A DNA stretch of 7,784 nucleotides, from positions 1 through 7,784 of the forward strand of contig CAIXHI010000335.1 of NCBI GenBank assembly GCA_903919215.1. Direction: 5' to 3'. Shown in pieces: positions 1 to 5,755 of the stretch. The stretch is from an uncultured Acidimicrobiaceae bacterium. Lineage in GTDB: Bacteria; Actinomycetota; Acidimicrobiia; Acidimicrobiales; Ilumatobacteraceae. The notes beneath the pieces were generated by a model, which worked only from the letters and a program-made list of their open reading frames with translations, ran no database searches and was not told where the DNA came from. The translations under genes and the position numbers were made by a program. Every line of letters starts with the position of its first letter. Position 1 is the first letter of the stretch.

Positions 1-127
1 CCTTGAGGGCGGTGGGTCCGTCGGCGGCCTCGACGACATCGATGCCATCAGCCTGTAGATAGCGGCGCACGACCTCACGGATCGGACCTTCGTCATCGAC
101 AACCAGGACCAGTGGCGCACGCATCAT
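1..127 (-). CDS. Response regulator, N-terminal receiver fragment (partial)
   Basis: Forty-two codons are visible before the window edge, read on the minus strand from an ATG-ATG pair. The peptide begins MMRAPLVLVVDDEGPIREVV and continues through a YLQADGIDVVEAADG segment. This is the start of a CheY-like receiver domain: the hydrophobic beta-1 strand LVLVV, the acidic pair DD at residues 11-12 that binds Mg2+, then helix 1 and the beta-2 strand. The phospho-acceptor Asp and output domain lie outside the window, so DNA-binding class cannot be told; the N-terminus resembles OmpR/PhoB-type regulators. The ribosome site is weak (GGAACC next to the start). The gene lies 67 nt downstream of the repeat-protein gene on the same strand, so the two may be co-transcribed, with a hairpin in the gap. 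A partner histidine kinase, if any, would lie off the left edge. Confidence 0.88.
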   Translation of the reverse strand, partial: MMRAPLVLVVDDEGPIREVVRRYLQADGIDVVEAADGPTALK

Positions 128-147
128 GGTTCCATTGTGACGCGCCA

Positions 148-174
148 GAACTCCGGCATGTTCGGCCGGAGTTC
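148..174 (-). terminator. Perfect intercistronic hairpin, possible terminator or attenuator
   Basis: GAACTCCGGC and GCCGGAGTTC form a perfect 10-bp stem around a 7-nt loop. It lies 20 nt after the stop of the repeat-protein gene and 20 nt before the response-regulator start. No run of T follows on either strand, so it is not a classical intrinsic terminator. It could be a T-less actinobacterial terminator, an attenuator that lowers regulator expression, or an mRNA-stabilising stem. Confidence 0.55.
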
Positions 175-194
175 CTTGGGTGGCGTGATGGGGG

Positions 195-566
195 TCATCG
201 GCCGGAGCGGAACTGGTTGCCAGTGCCGTCAGCCGGTCCTGTGTGGTTCAGGGCGCCGTTGCCGGTGACCGTCGCCGGGGCACTGTTCGCCACATGGTTG
301 GTGCCGGTGCCGTCTCGGGCCTGGATCCGATCCTGCGTCTGGACGCCCGTGGCGTCTCGGAGTTGGATCCGATCCTGGGTCTGGACGCCCGTGCCGTCTC
401 GGAGTTGGATCCGATCCTGCGTCTGGACGCCCGTGCCGTCGTGGTTCATCGAGCCGTTGCCGTTGCCGTGGCCGTTATCGATCTGGCTGGCAGCCACGAA
501 TCCTGCGGGCACCAGCACTGCCATGGTGATCCCGCCGATGAGCAATCCCTTGTGGAGCTTACGCAT
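195..566 (-). CDS. Small exported protein with 14-residue tandem repeats, function unknown
   Basis: This is a 123-residue protein of no family I recognise. Residues 1-26 look like a signal sequence: a basic MRKLHKG start, a hydrophobic stretch about 8-25, and a possible cleavage after VAA. The rest is Gly/Asn/Thr/Gln-rich and lacks Cys. Three repeats occupy residues 43-56, 57-70 and 71-84, each close to DGTGVQTQDRIQLR, followed by a fourth DGTG; the tail has GNGALNHTG and DGTGNQ. I chose the ATG at 566 because AAGGAG lies 9 nt upstream. In-frame ATGs at 575 and 605 would give longer forms, but 575 abuts that ribosome site and 605 has no clear one. It probably precedes the response regulator in one transcript. 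A cell-surface or secreted role is inferred only from the signal-like N-terminus. Confidence 0.72.
   Translation of the reverse strand: MRKLHKGLLIGGITMAVLVPAGFVAASQIDNGHGNGNGSMNHDGTGVQTQDRIQLRDGTGVQTQDRIQLRDATGVQTQDRIQARDGTGTNHVANSAPATVTGNGALNHTGPADGTGNQFRSGR
307..440 (-). repeat. 42-bp tandem repeat, about 3.2 copies, inside the exported-protein gene
   Basis: Units start at 323, 365 and 407 with an exact 42-bp period, each beginning GGATCCGATCCTG on the plus strand; a partial unit precedes at 307-322. Copies differ at only a few bases, for instance GCGTCT against GGGTCT near 335 and 377. The period is a multiple of three, so copy-number changes would keep the reading frame and lengthen or shorten the protein by 14 residues. 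Confidence 0.93.
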
Positions 567-645
567 CTTCCTCATCTCCTTCGTTCTCGTACTTGCTTGC
601 AACATCAGTAAGGGCCTTGGCGATGAAGCCGTGAGGACAGTTTCG

Positions 646-661
646 GTGAAGGTTGCGTGAA
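646..661 (-). promoter_or_regulatory. Direct repeat TTCAC with 11-bp period, possible response-regulator site
   Basis: On the minus strand TTCACGCAACCTTCACC contains two TTCAC units spaced 11 bp apart. OmpR/PhoP-type response regulators are known to bind direct repeats of about this period. The site lies 80 to 95 bp upstream of the exported-protein start and just upstream of the promoter of the plus-strand exporter, so it could serve either. The link to the neighbouring response regulator is inference, and two short repeats could occur by chance. Confidence 0.25.
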
Positions 662-671
662 GCTGAGCAGG

Positions 672-700
672 TTGCGCTCAGATACCCCAGGGGGTATTGT
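672..700 (+). promoter_or_regulatory. Likely sigma70-type promoter of the MMPL operon
   Basis: TTGCGC (672-677) and TATTGT (695-700) are separated by 17 bp, which is the ideal spacing. Each hexamer matches the consensus only in part. Transcription would start near 707, giving a leader of about 32 nt before the GTG start at 739. The CsoR-type inverted repeat lies in the spacer and overlaps the -10 element, the usual arrangement for repression. Confidence 0.45.
682..697. promoter_or_regulatory. CsoR/CstR-type operator
   Basis: ATACCCC and GGGGTAT form a perfect 7-bp inverted repeat with a 2-nt centre. An AT-flanked C-tract/G-tract palindrome of this form is characteristic of operators bound by the CsoR/RcnR/CstR repressors, which respond to Cu(I), Ni/Co, or persulfides. 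It sits 41 bp upstream of the exporter start and overlaps the predicted -10. No gene for such a repressor is in the window. Which inducer applies cannot be told from the site; the DUF2892 gene downstream favours the persulfide branch and the cupredoxin-like lipoprotein nearby leaves copper open. Confidence 0.65.
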
Positions 701-738
701 CAACTCAGGATTTCCACCTGCATCGAGGAGCGTTCAAC

Positions 739-2913
739 GTGAGCACTGCCACTGAAGCGTCATTGCCCCCCGGGCACGAACCGTCACACGACCCCGACGA
801 ACGTGCCCTCTTCTCGCGTTTGGCTGCGTCGATGGCGCGCCACCGCAAGGCGGTCATCCTCGTGTGGCTCGTGGTGACGATCGCCGCGGCACCGTTGGCG
901 ATCTCGCTGACCAAGGCGCTGTCCGGTGCCGGTTGGGACGCAAAGGGTTCGACTGCGGCGAAGGTGCGTGCCGAGCTACGCAACGATTTCCCGGCGATGG
1001 GCGCGGAGAACCCGGTGGTTGTGTATCACCAGGCGACACCGATCGCCGCCGATCCGGCCGGGCTCCAGGCGCTGGTCGCCGAGCTGGCGAAGGGGCCGCG
1101 GGTGTTGTCCGTGGTCGATCCGCTGGCGATGCCGCCGGAGGCGGGAATGATCTCGCAGGACGGGATGACGGCGCTTGTGCCCGTCGAGCAGAAGATCGGT
1201 GTCGAGGCGGATCGTCCCGAGGCGGCCGGCGAACTCGGCGACTTCGTCGGCGAGCTGACGATCCCCGCCGGCGCACAGGCGGATGTCGCCGGTGAGTGGC
1301 CGATGTGGAGCGACTTCAACAAGATGAACGAGACAGCGCTCCACAAGGCGGAACTGCTCTCGGGACTGCCAACGCTGATCATGTTGTTCATCGCCTTCGG
1401 TGCTGCGCTCGCTGCGGGTATCCCGTTGCTGTTGGCGATCGCCGGTATCGCTACGGGGTTCGCCTCGCTGCACATGCTCAGCTGGATCTCACCGATGTCG
1501 GTGTGGTCGATGAACTTCTCGATGATGATCGGTCTGGCCGTCGGCATCGACTACAGCCTGTTCATCGTCTCCCGCTACCGCGAGGAACGCGTCGAGGGCA
1601 AGGATGCAATCAAGGCGATCGAGAACGCGATGTCCACGTCTGGCAAGGCCGTGTTCCTCTCGGCGCTGACCGTCGTGCTGTCGTTGTCGGCCGTGTTCCT
1701 GGTTCCGGTCATGGTGTTCCAGACGATGGCGTTGGGCATGATCATCTCGGTCATCGCGGTCGCTTTCGCCTCGCTCACATTGCTGCCAGCCGTGCTCGTC
1801 GCGATGGGCGACAAGGTGCTCGTCGCACGCAACAAGAAGGACCCCGACATCGTCGCCGAGGGCCGCTGGGCCAAGTGGACCGGCGTGTCGCTGCGTCGCC
1901 CGGGTCTGGTGCTGACCATCGGCCTCGTGCTGCTCGGGGCGCTGATCATCCCCTCGTTCGGGATGAAGCTCGGCATGCCCGGCGCGACTGTCGTCGACAA
2001 GGGCCACACCAGCCGTGATGGCTACGACATGCTCGTCGCCGCCTACGGTCCCGGTGCCGCCGGCCCGGCCTACGTCACCGTCGACGCGGCGAACGCGCAG
2101 CAGGTGGTCGATGCCGCGCTGGCCACGAAGAACGTGGTCGATGCCCGAGTGGTCGCCCAGCCGGCCCCCAGCGGTCGCGTCGTCGTCAGGGTCACCCCGG
2201 GAACGGCGATCGACGACCCGGCCACGTCCACGATGGTCGATGATCTGCGCTCCGCGTTGCACACGACGGTTCCCGATGCGTTGGTGGGTGGTCCGGCCGG
2301 ACAAAGCCACGACCTCACCAACGTCCTGGTCGATCGCGCCCCGTACGCGATCGGCATCATCTTGATTGTCGCCTTCCTGTTGCTGCTGGTCGTGTTCCGC
2401 AGCGTGGTCATCGCCACCTTCTCGGTGCTGATGAACCTCGTCACGGTCGGTGCTGCCTTCGGCTTCGCCACGCTCGTGTTCCAGCACGGCTTCGGCGCCG
2501 GACTGATCGGCATCGAGTCGCAAGGGTTCGTCGATGCCTGGGCGCCGCTGTTCTTCTTCGCCCTGCTCTTCGGTTTGTCGATGGACTACCAACTGTTCCT
2601 GCTGGCCGCGATCAAGGAACGCTTCCAAGCGACCGGCGATACCCGTCGGGCAATCGGTGAAGGCATTGCCCGCACTGGCCGCCCGATCACGAACGCTGCG
2701 GCGATCATGATCATCGTGTTCATCGCCTTTGGTGTCACCGGCCCGATCCCGCCCACGGAACTGGGTCTGACGTTGGCGATGGCCGTCCTGCTCGACGCCA
2801 CCGTGGTCCGAGTGATGCTCGTCCCGGCGACGATGGCCTTGCTCGGCGACAAGAACTGGTACGCCCCGAAGTGGCTCCAGAAGATCCTGCCCCACGTGAA
2901 CTTCAGTCACTGA
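739..2913 (+). CDS. MMPL-family (RND superfamily) transporter
   Basis: This is a 724-residue inner-membrane protein of the MMPL/YdfJ type, in the normal size range for actinobacterial members, which export lipids, drugs or other hydrophobic compounds using the proton gradient. I place helix TM1 near residues 38-56. A soluble loop follows to about 205, then TM2-TM6 to about 356, TM7 near 389-408, a second soluble loop to about 535, and TM8-TM12 to about 703. The two halves each carry the family motif: GLAVGIDYSLFIVSRYREE (Asp271-Tyr272) and GLSMDYQLFLLAAIKERF (Asp616-Tyr617), the expected proton-relay positions. The GTG at 739 is chosen as start because GAGGAG lies 8 nt upstream; a TTG at 697 in the same frame falls inside the operator and -10 element. 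The DUF2892 gene follows after 20 nt. The substrate is unknown; the CsoR-type operator suggests a metal- or sulfur-stress role. Confidence 0.92.
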   Translation: MSTATEASLPPGHEPSHDPDERALFSRLAASMARHRKAVILVWLVVTIAAAPLAISLTKALSGAGWDAKGSTAAKVRAELRNDFPAMGAENPVVVYHQATPIAADPAGLQALVAELAKGPRVLSVVDPLAMPPEAGMISQDGMTALVPVEQKIGVEADRPEAAGELGDFVGELTIPAGAQADVAGEWPMWSDFNKMNETALHKAELLSGLPTLIMLFIAFGAALAAGIPLLLAIAGIATGFASLHMLSWISPMSVWSMNFSMMIGLAVGIDYSLFIVSRYREERVEGKDAIKAIENAMSTSGKAVFLSALTVVLSLSAVFLVPVMVFQTMALGMIISVIAVAFASLTLLPAVLVAMGDKVLVARNKKDPDIVAEGRWAKWTGVSLRRPGLVLTIGLVLLGALIIPSFGMKLGMPGATVVDKGHTSRDGYDMLVAAYGPGAAGPAYVTVDAANAQQVVDAALATKNVVDARVVAQPAPSGRVVVRVTPGTAIDDPATSTMVDDLRSALHTTVPDALVGGPAGQSHDLTNVLVDRAPYAIGIILIVAFLLLLVVFRSVVIATFSVLMNLVTVGAAFGFATLVFQHGFGAGLIGIESQGFVDAWAPLFFFALLFGLSMDYQLFLLAAIKERFQATGDTRRAIGEGIARTGRPITNAAAIMIIVFIAFGVTGPIPPTELGLTLAMAVLLDATVVRVMLVPATMALLGDKNWYAPKWLQKILPHVNFSH

Positions 2914-2933
2914 TCCACGAAAAGGAATCCAAC

Positions 2934-3182
2934 ATGAGTGTCATCACTAACTCCTCCACCCTGTCCACCACACCCACCCACTGGCCGCTCGAACGCATCC
3001 TGTTCGCCATGGCCGGCACGATGACTTTGGTCAGTGCACTGCTGGCCGCGGTCGTCAGCCCGTGGTTCTTGCTGCTGACTACCGCCGTGGGCATCAACCA
3101 ATGGCTGTACGTCACGCTGCGCGGGTGCCCCGCGTCGCTGGTGCTGAAGCGATTCGGTGTCACACCGCAGTGCAAGTGGTGA
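2934..3182 (+). CDS. DUF2892 (YgaP-like transmembrane domain) protein
   Basis: This is an 82-residue membrane protein with the features of the DUF2892 family: an ER pair before the first helix (residues 20-21), helices near 22-40 and 43-60 joined by a conserved SPWFLLL turn, and a C-terminal RGCPASLVLKRFG segment. In YgaP the same domain anchors a rhodanese; stand-alone copies commonly occur with sulfur-handling genes and CsoR/CstR-type regulators. Cys65 in the GCP motif and Cys80 near the C-terminus are the only cysteines and could bind sulfane sulfur or metal, which is inference. The start at 2934 has AAAGGA 7 nt upstream. The gene lies 20 nt after the exporter and 21 nt before the methyltransferase, so it is very probably in the same transcript. 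Confidence 0.85.
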   Translation: MSVITNSSTLSTTPTHWPLERILFAMAGTMTLVSALLAAVVSPWFLLLTTAVGINQWLYVTLRGCPASLVLKRFGVTPQCKW

Positions 3183-3203
3183 CTGACGGCGCACACTGAC
3201 CAC

Positions 3204-3842
3204 GTGAGTGCGAAGTGGGAAGCGACCTACGCGGCCAAGAGCGAGACGGAACGCTCCTGGACGCAACCGTTACCAGCGGAGTCGCTGGCGTTCATCACGG
3301 ACGCCGGCGCTCCGCTCGACGGGCCGATCATCGACATCGGTGGCGGCGCATCGCGACTCGTCGACGAACTGCTGGCACGTCAGCACACGGACATCACCGT
3401 GCTCGACATCTCGGCAGCGGCACTCGCCGAGGCACGCGGGCGCATCAGCGAGCCGGTCGCCGAAGCGAACGTGCACTGGATTGTCGCCGATCTCACCGAG
3501 TGGACTCCGCAGCGCGGCTACGCGGTGTGGCACGACCGGGCCGTGTTCCACTTCCTGGTCGAGCCCGACGATCAGGAGGCCTACGTTGCCGCCGCGAGCG
3601 AGGGGGTGGTTGAGGGGGGTTCGCTGATCCTCGCCACCTTCGCCCCCGCTGGCCCCGAGCAGTGTTCGGGACTGCCGGTCAGGCGTTGGTCCGCAGATCA
3701 ACTCGCTGCACGATTCGCCGAACACTTCGAGCTAGTGAAGTCGGCGGTCATCAGCCACACCACCCCGTGGGGATCGACGCAACCGTTCACATGGGTGCTG
3801 TTGCGGCGCCGGGGAACTTCTGTGGGTCGAGCGACGACCTGA
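3204..3842 (+). CDS. Class I SAM-dependent methyltransferase
   Basis: This is a 212-residue cytosolic methyltransferase with a complete Rossmann core. The SAM-binding motif I is IIDIGGGAS (residues 42-50). The acidic residue for the ribose is Asp68 in TVLDIS, Asp96 in IVADLTEW fits motif III, and WHDRAVFHFL (109-118) and ILATFAPAGPEQCSGLP (142-158) are strongly family-like. The set resembles the small methyltransferases often found beside DUF2892 and rhodanese genes, but the acceptor is not known; a thiol or sulfide acceptor would fit the context and is only an inference. The start is GTG at 3204 with no strong ribosome site, so translation may be coupled to the preceding gene. It is the third and probably last gene of the exporter operon, followed 7 nt later by a hairpin. 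The last dozen residues (RRRGTSVGRATT) are variable tail. Confidence 0.88.
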   Translation: MSAKWEATYAAKSETERSWTQPLPAESLAFITDAGAPLDGPIIDIGGGASRLVDELLARQHTDITVLDISAAALAEARGRISEPVAEANVHWIVADLTEWTPQRGYAVWHDRAVFHFLVEPDDQEAYVAAASEGVVEGGSLILATFAPAGPEQCSGLPVRRWSADQLAARFAEHFELVKSAVISHTTPWGSTQPFTWVLLRRRGTSVGRATT

Positions 3843-3849
3843 AGCTTGC

Positions 3850-3884
3850 GTTGGCAACTGCCGGACTGTCCGGCAACCACCAAC
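3850..3884 (+). terminator. Hairpin after the methyltransferase gene, probable operon end
   Basis: TGCCGGA (3859-3865) and TCCGGCA (3869-3875) pair perfectly around CTG, and GTTGG (3850-3854) can pair with CCAAC (3880-3884) as an outer stem across a 4-by-4 internal loop. It begins 7 nt after the methyltransferase stop. There is no T run, so it is a weak case for an intrinsic terminator; it may instead be an operator or leader element of the lipoprotein gene that starts at 3910. Confidence 0.4.
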
Positions 3885-3897
3885 AATCCCCGAAAGG

Positions 3898-3903
3898 TAT
3901 ATT
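3898..3903 (+). promoter_or_regulatory. Possible -10 element for a leaderless lipoprotein transcript
   Basis: TATATT ends 6 nt before the A of the ATG at 3910. A -10 box in this position puts the transcription start on the ATG itself, the arrangement of leaderless mRNAs, which are common in Actinobacteria. No convincing -35 is seen. The competing reading is a normal transcript using the AAAGG at 3893-3897 as ribosome site, though its 12-nt spacing is long. Confidence 0.4.
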
Positions 3904-3909
3904 CGACCG

Positions 3910-4365
3910 ATGCGTCCGATCACCCGCGGCCTCCTGGCCGGCCTCACCGTCAGCACCCTCACCCTCGTTGGTTGCAGCTCCGACTCGAAGTCGGATGCCA
4001 CCACCACGACAGAGGCGGCGGCCGACGACACTGCTGCAGCCGACGAGCCGGCTACCACCAACGCCCCCGCTGTGCCGGCCACCGTCACCGGTGGCTCGGC
4101 CGAGATCACGGTGACCGTCGGCGTCGACGACTTCGAGACGTCCGGTGGCACGCGCGTGGTCAGCGTCCCCAAGGGCACCAACGTCACGCTCTCGCTGACC
4201 AACCCGGATGCCGACGAGTCGTACCACTTGCATGGGTACGACCTCGAGCAGGACGCGGCCAAGGGCGCCACTGCCAAGATCACCTTCACCGCTGATCAGA
4301 GCGGCCGGTTCGATGTGGAGAGCCACAACACCGAAGCGACCCTCTTGGTGCTCGTCGTCGTCTGA
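3910..4365 (+). CDS. Cupredoxin-like lipoprotein
   Basis: This is a 151-residue predicted lipoprotein. A signal peptide (MRPITRGLLAGLTVSTLTLV) ends in the lipobox LVGC, so Cys22 would be lipidated and the protein held outside the membrane. Residues 23-60 form an Asp/Ala/Thr-rich linker, and 61-151 form a compact beta-rich domain of the cupredoxin-like kind: VPKGTNVTLSLTNPD, SYHLHGYDLEQ, KITFTADQSGRFDVESHN, and a final hydrophobic strand. Possible metal ligands are His106, His108 and His139. The mature domain has no Cys and no Met, so a standard type 1 (blue) copper site cannot form; it may bind copper differently or have lost metal. It lies 67 nt after the methyltransferase, with a hairpin and a possible own promoter between, so it may be a separate unit. 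Its stop lies 24 nt from that of the convergent amidohydrolase. Confidence 0.83.
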   Translation: MRPITRGLLAGLTVSTLTLVGCSSDSKSDATTTTEAAADDTAAADEPATTNAPAVPATVTGGSAEITVTVGVDDFETSGGTRVVSVPKGTNVTLSLTNPDADESYHLHGYDLEQDAAKGATAKITFTADQSGRFDVESHNTEATLLVLVVV

Positions 4366-4389
4366 GTTCCCCCAGAAGGCACCGCCGGA

Positions 4390-5601
4390 TCAGATCGGCA
4401 GACCGACCATCTTGCGCAGGTTGTCGCGCAGGATCAGCTTCTGTTCGGCGGGGGTGAACGTGGGCAGGTCGAACACGTAGTCCTGCGGCTCGGCGAGGCC
4501 CTCCGGGTGCGGCCAGTCCGAGCCGTAGATCACGTTCTCGATCGGCAGGTGCTTCACCAGTTCGGCGACATCGTCCTCGGCGAACGGCATGACCCACACG
4601 TGGTCGATGAAGTTCTGGATTGGGTCGTGCGCGAACAGCTGCGGCATCTTGCCGTAGGCGATGCGCATGCGGCGGAACAGCTCAGGCACCCAGCCGGTGC
4701 CGAGCTCGAGCACGGCGACCTTCAGCTTCGGGTGACGGTCGAACACGCCGTGGGCGATGAGTGCAGCCATGGTGTCGAAGATCGGGCGCTCGGTGTGCAC
4801 GGCCATGATCTCGGCGAGTGCGGTCTGCTTCCAGCCGACCTTGCCGGTCTCGCCCCAGATCGCCTGCTGCGTGCTGTACGAGGTGTCCGCAGCGTGGATA
4901 CCGACGATGATGCCGGCCTCGGCGCAACGGGCCCAGAAGCGGTCGTACATCTTGTCGCCGATGGAGTAGCTGTGGCCGGGGATCTTCACCGGGCCGGGTC
5001 GCATGCCGATGGCCTTACAACCCTGCGAGATCAGCGTCTCGAGCTCCTTCTCGGCCGACACGGGGTCGATGAGCGTGATGATGCCGGTGGTGACGACGCG
5101 GTTGGCGATGCTCCAGCCCCACTCTTCGTGTGTCCAGCGGTTCAGTGAGCGCATGCAGGCGACGACGGATTGCGGGTCTTCCCACATCATCTCCTCGAGG
5201 CCGAGGCACTGGGTGGGCAGCATGATGCAGAACTCGACACCCTGCGCGTCGAGCACCTTCATGCGCGGCTCGGGGTAGCGGAACGACTGCTCGAGCGGCT
5301 GCAGCGGGCCGCACAACTCCTTGACGGATTTGCCCTCCGGGTTGTGGCCACGGAAGTACTCGGCCATCGCGCCCGGGGCGCCCACGGGGTCGTACGTCGG
5401 GTTCGGGATGAGCGTGTACAGCTTGTTGTTCAGCAGCAGACGAGTGCGACCGTCCATCTCCATCCACTTGAACGAGTTGCGGAACTCGGGGTCGAGGTAC
5501 TTGGTCACCGACTCGGGGGACTCGTAGAAGTGCTGGTCGCAGTCGCTGATGCCGTAACCCAGCTTGGGGGCGACGATGTCGGAGGTGAGTGTTGCGGTCA
5601 T
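4390..5601 (-). CDS. Amidohydrolase family protein (PF04909-like, metal-dependent hydrolase or decarboxylase)
   Basis: This is a 403-residue cytosolic TIM-barrel enzyme of the amidohydrolase-2 (PF04909, ACMSD-related) family, at full normal length. Metal-site positions are visible: DCDQH at residues 20-24 on the first strand, His246 in IIVGIHAAD, Glu309 in VAVLELGTGW, and Asp362 in YGSDWPHPEG. Members hydrolyse or decarboxylate aromatic and related acids. Many actinobacterial paralogues of this size lie in aromatic, steroid or acyl-CoA catabolic loci, but nothing here fixes the substrate. The ATG at 5601 has no clear Shine-Dalgarno site; the GISDCDQHFYE motif beginning near residue 17 shows the start is about right. 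It is transcribed alone, divergently from the DUF222/HNH gene, and its upstream region holds two abutting palindromes that are likely to control it. Confidence 0.9.
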   Translation of the reverse strand: MTATLTSDIVAPKLGYGISDCDQHFYESPESVTKYLDPEFRNSFKWMEMDGRTRLLLNNKLYTLIPNPTYDPVGAPGAMAEYFRGHNPEGKSVKELCGPLQPLEQSFRYPEPRMKVLDAQGVEFCIMLPTQCLGLEEMMWEDPQSVVACMRSLNRWTHEEWGWSIANRVVTTGIITLIDPVSAEKELETLISQGCKAIGMRPGPVKIPGHSYSIGDKMYDRFWARCAEAGIIVGIHAADTSYSTQQAIWGETGKVGWKQTALAEIMAVHTERPIFDTMAALIAHGVFDRHPKLKVAVLELGTGWVPELFRRMRIAYGKMPQLFAHDPIQNFIDHVWVMPFAEDDVAELVKHLPIENVIYGSDWPHPEGLAEPQDYVFDLPTFTPAEQKLILRDNLRKMVGLPI

Positions 5602-5635
5602 GGAATGTGACGGTAAGCATTCGCCGAGGAGGTCA

Positions 5636-5655
5636 CTAGGGACTTCAGTCCTTAA
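5636..5655. promoter_or_regulatory. DosR/DevR-like palindrome upstream of the amidohydrolase gene
   Basis: GGGACT-TC-AGTCC (5639-5651), followed by TTAA, matches the core of the mycobacterial DosR (DevR) box, GGGACT-WW-AGTCCC. By my hand alignment, 15 of the 20 consensus positions agree. It is centred about 45 bp upstream of the amidohydrolase start. DosR-type NarL/LuxR response regulators act in hypoxia and nitric-oxide responses in mycobacteria and have relatives in other actinobacteria. One imperfect match is not proof. Confidence 0.35.
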
Positions 5656-5674
5656 CTTGACGTTTGCGTCAAGT
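5655..5674. promoter_or_regulatory. Perfect 8-4-8 palindrome, probable repressor operator
   Basis: ACTTGACG and CGTCAAGT flank TTTG, giving a perfect 8-bp inverted repeat. Both arms contain TTGACG, which could also act as a -35 hexamer, but no good -10 is found at 17 bp on either strand. The form suits a dimeric TetR- or MerR-family regulator of catabolic genes; the regulator is not in the window. It lies 54 bp upstream of the amidohydrolase start and 82 bp upstream of the DUF222/HNH start, nearer the former. Confidence 0.55.
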
Positions 5675-5755
5675 GGCGGGGCGGGGACGGTGTGGGGGGC
5701 GGAGTGGAGCGGGGTGCCGCCCTACCTTGTCACACCCTTTTGTTTGAGTGAGTAC

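Noticed and set aside
112..660. Plus-strand frame of 182 codons with WIRSCVWTPVPS repeats
   Set aside because: The repeats are the complement of the 42-bp array in the minus-strand exported-protein gene. Only the minus-strand frame has a signal-like N-terminus and a good ribosome site.
697..738. TTG at 697 as start of the MMPL protein
   Set aside because: It lies inside the operator and -10 element and has no ribosome site; the GTG at 739 has GAGGAG at ideal spacing.
1489..2910. Long minus-strand open frame of 473 codons opposite the MMPL gene
   Set aside because: It is Asp/Glu/His/Arg/Gln-rich with no recognisable domain, as expected for the antisense of a GC-rich membrane-protein gene, and the plus-strand MMPL assignment is clear.
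2871..2933. Upstream ATG at 2871 for the DUF2892 gene
   Set aside because: It lies inside the MMPL coding region and adds 21 residues unlike the family; the ATG at 2934 has AAAGGA 7 nt before it.
5727..5755. TTGTCA (5727-5732) as -35 of a promoter for the DUF222/HNH gene
   Set aside because: The sequence 17 to 18 bp downstream (GAGTAC or AGTACA) is a poor -10 match.
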